NCBI GenBank assembly: GCA_022592445.1
Contig: JABYQR010000213.1
Location: forward strand, 1 to 64,000
Direction: 5' to 3'
Length of the DNA stretch: 64,000 nt
Source: Cytidiella melzeri
Taxonomy: Eukaryota; Basidiomycota; Agaricomycetes; Polyporales; Irpicaceae
In this document: positions 12,192-21,840 of the stretch, one piece after another
Layout of the letters: each line of letters opens with the position of its first letter
How positions within the stretch are numbered: the first letter of the stretch is position 1
The notes under the pieces: generated by a model
Seen by the model: only the letters and a program-made list of their open reading frames with translations
Databases searched by the model: none
Told to the model about the DNA's origin: nothing
Made by a program: the position numbers and the translations under genes

Positions 12192-12490
12192 CGAGGGGCT
12201 CAAGAGAAACATCGATTGAGATGCGCAGCTGCGAGTGAGGAGTGTTCTAAGAGCTCGGGGAATGCTCAGAAGTGAGTACATACACGCCACATGCACTTAC
12301 CAGGTTGTATGAGTGGTAAGACGGCGCTACACATCGTAGCACTATATCCAGATAGAACAATAGAGGGGATTATCACCTTGAACGGTTGTTTGTGTGTGGT
12401 GAAATTGAGTGACTTCCCGTAATTGAATCGTGGCTCATGTCCCTATCATCCACACCACCACCACCATCTTCACCATCGTCTTTGCAGACT

Positions 12491-13620
12491 ATGGACAACA
12501 ATGTCAGAGACCCGTCCACTGTGCCCAACGCACCTATATATTCTACGCGACCCTCGGCTTCCTAACGTTTGGAATCTCCCTTTCACCCGTTCTGGCATTT
12601 CGTACCATAACACACATCATACCCAGCACCAGACCCCATCCCAACTGGACCCTCCGACAAAGTCTCGCTGTCGCAACCCGTCAGCTGTATTTCACATGTA
12701 CGACGTACCTCTCATTACCCCGGGAACCAGTGGCGAATGCGTGGAAGACTGATGACAGGATACACAAGCTGGTGGGGAAGGGAACAAAGGTGAAGATGGT
12801 CGTGGTGCCGGGTGTGAAGGAGGGATGGGTGGTCAGCATTGACAAGGCTTGGGGAGAACATGTCGGGCGAAAGCAGGTACCGTGTTTCTGAACGTTTTGT
12901 CCAATTGATGTATGGCGGGAGAGGGACGAGCTTGCTGGGCCTGATGAGAAAGTGATCATGTATGTTAACGGAGGGTACGTCAGACAACTCACTTGTTTTG
13001 CTCTGATATCGAGTTTGACGTTCACAGCTTCACACCCGCAAAGCACGATGTTTCCATACAAGTTCACCAAGATCACAAATCGGCATGTTCTAGGTACGTC
13101 TGTTATGGGTGTTTTGGAATATCTTGTTGAAAAGGTTTCCGTAGCTGTCAATCACAGGAAAGCACTCACACCTAGTACTGCATTTCCTGCACAGCTGCTC
13201 GATCTCCTTGTGGGCTACGCGTACCTTTTGTCGCTGGGCTTCGCATTCGAGAACGTCACACTCATAGGCAACAGCTCCGGAGGCTACTCCTATCTCGCGC
13301 TCTCCCGATACCTGGCAGAGCTGGACCGAATGCAACCCGATCTCGATGTCGACCTTCCCGGCGTAATGCTTTTAATGTCCGTAAGGTCGTTCCCTCGTCT
13401 AGAATACAGCACTACAGCAACGCGCACAGTCCATTGAACCCGGTAGCCAATCTGTGATCTCAGCCACCCGCCTGTCTCGAGCCGTGCCACCGACTACCTT
13501 GTCCCCTCCCTCAACCAACGCGCCTACCCCTCCATGACCCGGTACTTTCTGCCTTCCGCCGTTCAAACCTCACCCTACTTTAGCCCAGCCGTATGCGGCT
13601 CCTTTGCGTACCTCGTTTGA
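12491..13620 (+). pseudogene. Alpha/beta hydrolase, decayed
   Basis: Fragments follow a fungal alpha/beta-hydrolase (esterase/lipase-like) in order: LTFGISLSPVLAFRTI, VVVPGVKEGWVV, DEKVIMYVNGG (the HGG-type oxyanion region), then after two introns (near 12877-12923 and 12975-13026) and a third (13094-13158) LTPSTAFPAQLLDLLVGY, GNSSGG (nucleophile Ser of the GxSxG elbow) and LVPSLNQRAYPSMTRY. The usual catalytic Asp and His segments at the C-terminus are missing after about 13620. There are frameshifts near 12555 and after 13380. GNSSGG replaces the usual GDSSGG, a G-to-A change at a CpG. No intact reading frame can be built, so it is called a pseudogene. Confidence 0.65.
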
Positions 13621-13683
13621 GCGGCCACCCTCTTATCAATTCATCTCCAAGCTCAGGAATGTCGACAGTCGAAGTATAAGACT

Positions 13684-14940
13684 GTGGCACGTAGCTCGCC
13701 CACTGTTGACCGCACACGGTCGCTGTCCCGTTGTATCAGCACTCCGCCTCCCCGTTTAGAATCATCTGGGACTGCCGAAGAGGCCCCCGGGAAGAAGTTT
13801 CTTCGAGAGTGGTTCAAGGCGCGCTGCCTGAGTTGCGCGGTCAAGGACAGGGAGCGCAAGATATCTGGCAAGGGACGTGCCAGCGACTGGCCATGGAGCA
13901 GTGACGGTCCGGATGAGACGATGGACTGGGATGACGAGGACGAGGACGAGGATGAGTCTATGTTGAATGATGCAGTGAGTACGCTTAGGTCTCTGGACAC
14001 TTGCAGCGAGATTATGACCACTTTTTAGTTATTTCACGCATCACGGCCATCGTCAAGCATCCACGGCAACACTCCTATCGCGTGACGCATGCGCAAGATG
14101 TGGGTTCCTCGTTTGATCCTGACATTGAAGACATAGACCATTGAGAGCATGAGTTACAGGGTACGTATTGATACTGCTCAACTACCGTCTCCCGTTTCTT
14201 GAATTATATATAGCGGAAGATGCAGACAATATCTAGGATCACATTGACGAGGTAGACTTGCAAGCATAAGCAGCCGAGCACAAGCTCCTTGAGGGTTTGA
14301 CCGTGGACGACCTCTTCACATGCAGGGACGTTTATGACGCCGCAGACATCAACAATTTTGAATAGTTAGGTAGCATGCCTGGGCATCTGCCTTTAGCCAT
14401 CCACAACGGCCTCTGAAGATGATCTTGATGATACAGTATACATTGACCGAAGCGTGCAGACCTCTCCAACACTGAACATAGAGTCTGTTGAACTGACACC
14501 AAAAGGCGTCGATACGACGGTTCAAGACGTGCTCTCGGTCAACCTAGACCTTACAGGTCTTACACTTAGCGAGAGGCTTTCTGATGCTCTCAACGTGGAT
14601 GAAGTTCTTGCAAAAGCCATGCCTTCAATTGACACTACTGTACGCTCTTTAAAGTGTACACATTTCCCGCAACGAAGGCCCTCTGTTGCGACTTTAGCTC
14701 CCAGATCTGCGTCAACAAAAATAGTGTCCCTTCTGGAGACTGTATCTGAGTACTCCAAGAAGAAGACCTTGAGGAGGATAGTGCCGGAACACCATACTCG
14801 TACTCCATAGCGACCCGTTGACTCTCAGCGACAGCGGGCACTTGATGAACAACGTGTCTCAATGCTCAAGGCCCACTGGGTTTCGCTGCTCTCTGCATCA
14901 CCCACCCCTCTACCAGTCGCTCTCTGATGTGCAACACCAA
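13684..14940 (+). pseudogene. Decayed gene of an unrecognised family
   Basis: A 115-codon frame (13684-14028) with basic then strongly acidic sequence (PDETMDWDDEDEDEDESML) is followed, across an apparent intron ending near 14027, by VTHAQDVGSSFDPDIEDID, a TGA, and further pieces (LLEGLTVDDLFTCRDVYDAA; 14454-14810; LSASPTPLP near 14890) separated by stops. The pieces run in the same direction and look like one gene of more than 1 kb decayed by point mutation. The end piece shares near-identical DNA with 42480-42640. No domain could be named; earlier contact with a transposon-associated family is possible but not shown. Confidence 0.4.
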
Positions 14941-15190
14941 CATGTCCCTAGATAGCAGTACCTCATTGTCTTGTACCCAGGTTGCAAAGGGGCTCAGGAA
15001 TGGTGAGACACACTGGCAATCAGTCCTTACTTTTAGGCTAGCTGCTAAGCTGCACGTACAAAGACAATAGAATTAATGTAAATCCTGATGGCAGACTAAC
15101 ATTTCAGGTGTGTATGTTCAGCAACAAAAGCTGTCAGGCATTTATTGACAACACAAGGAATACAAAGGTACTATTACATAGAGAAGGAAT

Positions 15191-15241
15191 AGGGTCGTTC
15201 AAAGTTGGCGCAGCAGCGCAGCTCGCAGTTCGCAGCGCCGG
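15191..15241 (+). repeat. Left terminal inverted repeat, Harbinger copy 1
   Basis: 51 bp, an exact reverse complement of 17511-17561, begins AGGGTCGTTC and is preceded by AAT (15188-15190). Confidence 0.95.
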
Positions 15242-15345
15242 TTATAGAGCCGGTCCGATGAGCGCTTACCCAATTAGGTAGTCACGAAGATGTAACGCAG
15301 TCGAGCGACCGTAATCAACTTTTGTTACCTTTTTCTTCCTCGACC

Positions 15346-16895
15346 ATGCCCTACACTCCCTATCGCACAGAGCTTGTTCGAGCATATCTCCGGAGCATGG
15401 TGCTTCGGGATATCATGAACCCTTCTGATAACCTTGAGGAAACTCTCTTGCAGCTTCAAGGTGACGTCGGGATTCTTGCTGCTATCATGCAAGCACGCTA
15501 TCTTCGTGTGCAACCTCCTGTCCTAAAGGTCCCCAACTTGCATCTTGCATGGGAGTATGCTCAAAGTCCCCACACCCATCATCGTTTCCTGAACATGCTT
15601 CGCGTGTCTCCAGAGGTGTTTCAAACACTTCTGAACTTGATTGATGATCATCCAATCTTTACCAACAATTCCAACAATTCGCAAGCACCTGTGGAGCAGC
15701 AGCTTGCTGTTACACTTTACCGATTAGGTTGGTATGGCAATGGAGCTTCAGTGGAGGACATTGCGAGAGTAGCAGGAATTTCGGAGGGTTCAGTGGTACT
15801 GTACACGCAGCGATGCTTCGAGGCTATTGAGTCTCTTCACGATCTCTTTGTTTGGAGACTCACGCATGCGGAAAAGGAAAAGGAGAAAGAGTGGATGGAT
15901 CAACACTTAGGCTTTTGCGGAACTTGGCGTAACGGTTGGGTGATGTATGATGGTACAATCGTAGCTCTTTCCTTTCCTCAAAGCCAGGGCAGAATGGCGA
16001 TGCATACTACACTCGGGAGTGTAATTACGGACTCAATGTTCAGGTGTGTGTTAAGCTGCAACAAATTTCACAGTCCTCATGGGGTTTTCAGATTGGCAAC
16101 ATTCCAACTTCTTTGCAAATTGTGGATTACTCGCACGGCCTTGTTGGTTCAGCTCACGATGCAAGCGCCTTTGAGCATACTGCAGCTGCAAAGTATCCTG
16201 ACTGGTTCTTTGAGGAGGGCGAGTTTGCCTGGACCGACTCAGCATATCCCTGCAATGAGAGGACAATTCTGGTTCACAAGAAACCACCATCTCTTCAACT
16301 ACTCAACAGGCGGGGCACGGTGGTGTAGTGGGCCACCGCGCTGTGGGTGAGGAGACGCGTCAGCGTTCGAATCCCCTTGCCCCCCTTTGATTTCTCCACT
16401 GCTGATGGATTTTCGCGTTATCCTTCTCATGTCTTGCACTCGTTATGTGCGCTTGAAGCTGCGTGTGTTCCCCCGGGATCACCCTCGGACATCACCGAGT
16501 GACAGCCCCGTCCCTGCATACTCGGCGTAGTCCGGCCATCACGTCTGAGCGTGGAGTGGTGCCCATGCTAGCGTTGCCCCCCAGCCGGGATTGGTCCCCC
16601 CGGTTGGCCCGGCGTGGCAGATGTAACCGAGATGGGACATTATGGGGCGCTCGGGTCTGAGCCTGGTCCGCGGGAATATCTCCGTTTCGACATCCCATAC
16701 AGATTAACCGTCCCTGATATCAATCCATATTTCCCATCTATCACTCTTAATTAATTGGAAAAACTCTCCCCCCCCCAGTACTTAGGTACACGATGACATA
16801 GTTAGCTTTAAGACAGATGGATTACCCGCTAAAAATAGCCTACGAAGTGTATATGTCTACCATAGGGCTACGCCCTCAAGGATAATAAACAAGGA

Positions 16896-16933
<38 letters not shown>

Positions 16934-17282
16934 ACTCAACAAGTTTTTTGACACCATTGTTACAGGCTTTCGTGTCCGATCTGAGCACTGTATCGGTGCT
17001 CTCAAAGGTCACTGGCAGTGCTTAAGAGGGCTTCGAGTTCCAATTCGCAATAACAATGAACACGTGCAGGCTTGTCGCTGGATCACGATTACAATCATTC
17101 TTCACAATCTTTGCATCGACATCGAAGGTACCAAGAACATGGACGGGTTTATTCGCATGATGGCGGGAGAAGAGGGAGCAGTAGATGTAGAAGAGGGTCA
17201 AGACGTGTTGAATCTGGCAGAGGACAACAACAAAAGGCAGCAGTTGATTGACGAACTCGTAGCTAAGTTCAACTCACAGTAA
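15346..17282 (+). pseudogene. Harbinger DDE transposase, frameshift plus SINE insertion
   Basis: Starts MPYTPYRTELVRAYLRSM and matches the transposase of copy 2 residue by residue. Catalytic Asp in MYDGTIVAL is present. A 5-bp tandem duplication (TTTCC, within 15968-15977) then shifts the frame; the second exon after the intron ending near 16097 reads DYSHGLVGSAHDASAFEH with the second Asp intact. The SINE splits LLN/KFFD at 16309, and the frame resumes after 16941 with RVRSEHCIGALKG (third catalytic Glu) and ends at 17282. Without the duplication and the SINE the enzyme would be complete. It should cut and rejoin DNA at the 51-bp ends. Copy 1 retains CGA where copy 2 has a TGA stop, so the two copies decayed independently. 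Confidence 0.85.
16309..16929 (+). mobile_element. SINE with tRNA-like head and poly-A tail
   Basis: A 621-bp insertion starting GGCGGGGCACGGTGGTGTAG and ending in about 30 A, flanked by the exact 12-bp direct repeat AACTACTCAACA (16297-16308 and 16930-16941). The head has an RNA polymerase III A-box-like TGGTGTAGTGG and a B box with GTTCGAATCC, and GGGGCA near the start can pair with TGCCCC at about 16380, so it derives from a tRNA. The body is GC-rich, then AT-rich near the tail. No open frame. It must have been mobilised by the reverse transcriptase of a LINE elsewhere in the genome; none is seen in this window. Confidence 0.88.
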
Positions 17283-17510
17283 AAATATCTTGGATATATA
17301 GATTCAGCAAACAAGGTGCAGGACATGATGTGACAAATAAATTTGTTGAAACAGTGAAGTACATGATCCTGTGAGAGGTTGGGCCATAGTAACTAAGCTA
17401 CTGAGATGCGAGCACAGACAGTACTGTGAGCACGACGGCCGCGAGCAATACTGACACGCCGTGACGGATTGTGACCGCTTACATCATTTTGCCATTTTGG
17501 GCGAAAGACG

Positions 17511-17561
17511 CCGGCGCTGCGAACTGCGAGCTGCGCTGCTGCGCCAACTTTGAACGACCCT
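17511..17561 (-). repeat. Right terminal inverted repeat, Harbinger copy 1
   Basis: 51 bp, an exact reverse complement of 15191-15241, followed by AAT (17562-17564), the other copy of the target duplication. Confidence 0.95.
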
Positions 17562-17682
17562 AATGACATGCAAAGAGAGAAAACACCCACCTGTGCCCAT
17601 CTTTGCCTAGCAAGAATCACGCAGCCCTATAGCTTGGGCCTCACGTGTAGCGTAGAGAATGACACATTGCACAAGAGGGTAC

Positions 17683-17766
17683 TGTCACAGATTTTCAATG
17701 TTTCTACAAGACTTGCCTTACCAGGCAACAGTATTATTGGGAATATCTAGGCGCTTATCCAGCGCT
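17683..17766 (+). repeat. Truncated LTR of the family seen as solo L TR at 36393
   Basis: About 80 bp starting TGTCACAGATTTTC match the first bases of the solo LTR at 36393-37086, including TGTTTCTACAAGACTTGCCT, and stop exactly where the gypsy LTR at 17767 begins. The later gypsy insertion or a deletion removed the rest. Confidence 0.65.
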
Positions 17767-18544
17767 TGCCGCAGAGTGACTGCTGCTATGCTGATAAACC
17801 CTAAACAAGGGTGGAGAGGAGGGGGAGTGGAAGTGGAAGTAGATCTCCAACGACGACAATGAGGTCAAAGTCGATGATAAGCAGGCAAGCAGGCACAGAG
17901 GCCGGATACTAGCAGTGCAAATGACAGAGTTAATAGGGATGATACTGAGTTACATGCAGTAACTCACCTAGCAGTGCAAATGACAGAGAGGTCAAGATGC
18001 AGAGCTAGGGAGGGTAAGGTCTACTATATATACTGTGGCTGGGTGGTCTGTGCGCAAGTTCCCACACTAGGGACTGGAGTAACTGTGGGGCTGGAGTAAC
18101 AATAGAACAATAAGGGACCAGGGTAACAATAAGGGACCAGGGTATGTAGAACAATGGAACTAGAATGATAGAACTATAGAACAAATAGAACAGGAACAAT
18201 AGAACAATAGAAACTGGGGGAATCCCTAACAATAGACAGAAAACAATAGACAGAAGACAATAGGACAATAAGAACTGGGGGAATCCCTGGGGAATCCCTG
18301 ACAATAGAAGGGGAACAATAGAACAATAGTCTAGGGTGATCTGGAACCGCTCCAGATTGAGTCTAGGGTTTGGGTCTGAACTATTGATTAATAAGGCAGG
18401 ATGTCACGTGACCCGGGTTAGGGTTAGGTCTAGTAATAGTCTAGCTGGAAAATAAGTGCTCTAAATAGGTGCCTGATGTTGTAAACTGGTGACTGTGATA
18501 GAAAAATTTGGTCTCTGTTGGACTATCCATGTCATTACCCCCCT
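17767..18544 (-). repeat. 3' LTR of a Ty3/gypsy element (778 bp)
   Basis: On the minus strand it begins TGACATGGATAGTCC and ends GCGGCA, i.e. TG..CA. The purine tract AGGAGGGGGGTAA (minus strand, about 18545-18557) sits directly upstream, as expected of a polypurine primer site. Relatives are the split LTR (26691-27039 with 43370-43811) and 48626-49378. The interior is rich in repeats of TATTGTTC. Confidence 0.82.
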
Positions 18545-18552
18545 CCTAAAAT

Positions 18553-20836
18553 TCATCGTCTCGATGAACTAAGACCAGTGACTCTACCATCTGCCCACTC
18601 AAGGTCAGATGCAATAGCTTCTGTGATGTTCTCCAACAGTTTCCAAGGAATAGAGTTGAAGAGTGCTTTGGGCAGTTTCTGAGGTGCATTGGCATGTCTG
18701 GCGTGGAACTCTGCAATGCTCTCTTTCACATTGATCAGATTTACTGCAGGTTCCCACGTTACATCACCTTCTCCATGGCCTTTCCATTTGTCTAGGTACT
18801 GCATTTGCTTCCGGTAGATCTGACTGTCTAGGATCTTCTCGACTTCGTAGACTTGTTGATCATCTACTATGATCGGTGCTGGTGGTTTTGGTATGAGGCC
18901 GTTTACTTTGTTTCCTCGGTACGGAGATAGCCGTTCAACATTGATGTTGTCGTGAATACAATATCCGGATTTGAGTTTGATCCAATATGTATGTTCATCA
19001 GACTGCTGATGTACTTTGACGTTCTTGGAAGACAACTACACACTGGGTAACTACGGCCTAATTTCCGGTGGAAAAACATGAGAAATACGTGAGAAAAAAT
19101 GGCGATTTTACGGTACCTTTTTGTAGCAGAAATAGCACCGAAAAACACTGAATATTTCATCTTGTTTTTCTTGTGAGCGAATGGATGAAAAAGTGGCTTT
19201 TTTCTCAATGTGTTTTTCTGGCCTTTTGGTGATGCCTAAACGGAGCGTTTCTCAATGGTATTTTCAACAGAAACCAAAAGGCCGGAAAAACGCATTGAGA
19301 AAAAAGCCACTTTTTCATCCATTCGCTCACAAGAAATACAAGATGAAATATTCAGTGTTTTTCGGCGCTATTTCTGCTACAAAAAGGTACCGTAAAATCG
19401 CCATTTTTTCTCACGTATTTCTCATGTTTTTCCACCGGAAATTGGGCCGTGGTTACCCAGTGACACGAGGTCCCCTTCCTTGAAGACTGGAGTAGTTCTA
19501 CGGGTGTATCCGCAAGCTTTGGCCATCTTTTCCTTAGATAGACGCGAGGCAGCTTTGGCTTCTGCCCGAACCTATCTGAGCTTTTCTAGACATGCGTCCA
19601 GGTTCGGCATGCAACTTTGACCACCAATGGGGTTGGTAAAGTCCGGTAGATACCCGTACATGACTTCAAACGGAGAGTGCTGAGTAGATGAGTTGACCCG
19701 GGAGTTGATGGCGAATTCAGCCACTGGGATGTATTCTGCCCAATCATCTTGTTGTTGGTCAACAAAGAGTCGTAGGATCTTTTCTACCTCTTGATTGGTT
19801 CTTTCCGTTTGACCATTGGCCTGGGGGTGGTAGGTGGTAGTCATGGAGCCAGTGATGCCTAACCGTTTGTACAACGCTTGCATGACACAAGCTGCAAACT
19901 GGGGTCCTCTATTGGATATAAACTGTTGGGGAATGCCGTGGAGCCTGAACACTTCTTTGATGTGAAGGTTGGCTATACCGTCAGCTGTGACAGTAGAGTG
20001 GGTTGGGATTACATGTGTTTGCTTGCTGTACAAGTCTGTGTACACGGCAATCATGTCAAACCCCTTACTACGTGGGAATGGTCCGACTAAGTCAACACCA
20101 ACCACCTGCCAAGGTCTGTCTGGTACTTCGATGGGCTGTATTGGGGCAACAGAGTGCTGTACTGGTTTGGTTCGCTGACACCTGTCACATCCGAGGACGT
20201 AATGTTCTACAAATGATGCCATGCAAGGCCACCAATAGTGCCGTGTTAGTAGTTCTAGGGTTGCGTGTTTGCCAGGATGTCCTGCTGGTAACGCATTGTG
20301 GCATCAACGTAAAATCTCCCTTCGGACTTCTCGATCTTTAGGAATGTACAGCTTCCCTTTGTAGTACACCAGTCCGCTGTCTTCTTCCCACTCCAGTCCA
20401 CCATCTGTCAACTTCCGGGGTCCGTCCTTCTTAAGTTTGGCTAATCCCTGAACAGCCTCTGCTTCTCGAAGGCTAATGTCTCTGATTTGAGCTTCCAAAG
20501 GGTCTGTTTCTAGAGTACTTGAGGCAGCTATGGTTTGGAAATGTTTGGGTTTCAGCACAACTTGTTCTTTGTTGTCTGATGCGTCTAACACTTCCAAGGT
20601 TCTAACTCTGGACAGCGGGTCACCTTGAGTAAGGGTCTTTCCGGGTTGGTGTGTCAATGCAAAATCAGACTGGCTAAGGTATAAGGACCACCGAGCTTGT
20701 TGTCTAGACAGGTCCTGAGCCGTACGCCAATACTGCAGATTCTGATGATCTGTGATGATCTCGAAGTGCGCGGGTAATCCTTCCAGATAGTGACACCAGT
20801 CTTCAAGAGCTCTGATTGACTCGGAGATGGGGCTCA
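18553..20836 (-). pseudogene. Ty3/gypsy pol fragment (RNase H, integrase, chromodomain)
   Basis: Reading the minus strand from high coordinates: RNase H-like segment (IRALEDWCHYLEG ... ITDHQNLQYW), spacer and zinc-binding region (HNALPAGHPG), integrase core with Asp in GVDLVGPFP and Glu in YHPQANGQTERTN, and a C-terminal chromodomain-like part (YEVEKILDSQ ... YLDKWKGHG). This order is that of a chromovirus-type gypsy element. Protease, reverse transcriptase and the 5' LTR are missing beyond 20836. Defects include TGA at 20304-20306, TAG at 19572, ISNRGPQF in place of the usual ISDRGPQF (second catalytic Asp changed to Asn) and a foldback MITE at 19041-19462. Confidence 0.85.
19041..19462. mobile_element. 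Foldback MITE with CACTG ends (422 bp)
   Basis: Almost the whole element is one inverted repeat with arms of about 175 bp around a short centre; ends are CACTGGGTAAC and its inverse. It is flanked by ACA (19038-19040 and 19463-19465), a 3-bp duplication. CACTR-type ends with a 3-bp duplication suggest mobilisation by a CACTA/EnSpm-type transposase, conceivably a Plavaka relative. It lies inside the integrase-to-chromodomain linker of the gypsy element. It encodes no real protein. Confidence 0.8.
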
Positions 20837-21840
20837 ACGTGACAAACAGGGACACAATGTGGATAACGAGGAGGAGGTGGTGGCAGGCGTGAAGCACAAT
20901 GCGTTCACCAGCTATCAAACTTATTCAGAAATCTAGCCCAGTAAAGACCAAGAGGTTGAGATGGGGGGCTAGGAGCGTACATGCAGCTGTATATATAGAC
21001 TTCAGGGACCTGCGCAAAGACCATGTTAAGGGCAGGCTTTGACAGAAGCCGTGTGAACGAAGAACAAAAGAACTACCTAAAGGAGAACAATAGCTATTGT
21101 CTAGACCTTGCCAAGAACTCTACTCATGAGAGAATCTATCTAAAAGGAGACCAACTATTGTATTCCATTCCCACACCTGTGAGAACATCCTTCCATAAAG
21201 AGAACAATAGGTAAAGAGCAAAAGGAGTCCATGTGAACGGTATCTATGATGTCAAACCCTAGCTATGGGCTGAGCCATGTGTTTGTAGCCATGTGTTCTT
21301 ACTTAAGCTAAGTCACATGCCAGTGTGACGTAGTAGCAAGTAACGTGACCGTGTAGAGCGTCTAAGCCACGTGCTACGGGTGCTTAATAGACGTGCAAGG
21401 GGTTTCTTCTCGAGTGGTGGGCAATCGTCTAATCAACAGCTCAACACTCGTCGGGAGAAAGCCCAGCTGCTGATCGGTTGTGTCTTCATGATCAAACAGT
21501 GGTCTAAGGAGAATCACACGGACAAGATGACAAATAGGGAATGGAGAATGTTGAAAAAGGACTTGAAGAGTTTAAGCAGGATTAGTTTTGTAGACATACA
21601 TCGAAGATGGGGTTATATCCTAGAGCTACTAGAAGGACTGTTCGATATGAATGCCTTTGTATATGCGGAAATGAAATAAAATGTATGGGCTGACAAGCCT
21701 CATTTTACTCGGTGACAACTTCCTGAAAAGGATTTAATGTGTGAAAACAACTCTGACAAGAGTTCAATGTGTGAAAAGTGGTGTTCCTCTTCTTCTTATA
21801 CTAGAAATAGTATTTCGCTTATCCTTTGCTAACTAAGATA
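20837..21840. other. Junction and presumed leader of the plus-strand gypsy element
   Basis: Between the truncated minus-strand gypsy element and the gag start of the next one. A 102-codon frame (21371-21679) is Lys/Arg-rich with no recognised domain. Part of this stretch should be the 5' LTR and leader of the plus-strand element, but no second LTR copy exists in the window for comparison, so limits cannot be set. Confidence 0.3.

Larger units (their letters stand above)
15191..17561 (+). mobile_element. PIF/Harbinger-type element, copy 1 (2371 bp including a SINE)
   Basis: Perfect 51-bp inverted repeats (15191-15241 and 17511-17561, starting AGGGTCGTTCAAAGTTGGCG) are flanked by the 3-bp direct repeat AAT. 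Inside is one transposase pseudogene; the accessory gene present in copy 2 (27417-30477) is absent, so this copy is a deletion derivative. A SINE (16309-16929) interrupts the coding region. Confidence 0.9.

Noticed and set aside
16309..16385. Possible tRNA gene
   Set aside because: It has pol III boxes but no full cloverleaf and is the head of a SINE with a poly-A tail and target duplication.
18005..18304. Tandem TATTGTTC-like repeats as a CRISPR-like or satellite array
   Set aside because: They are irregular repeats inside the gypsy LTR and recur in each LTR copy.
18903..19483. Two near-identical open frames on opposite strands
   Set aside because: They are the two arms of the foldback MITE read in each direction, not genes.
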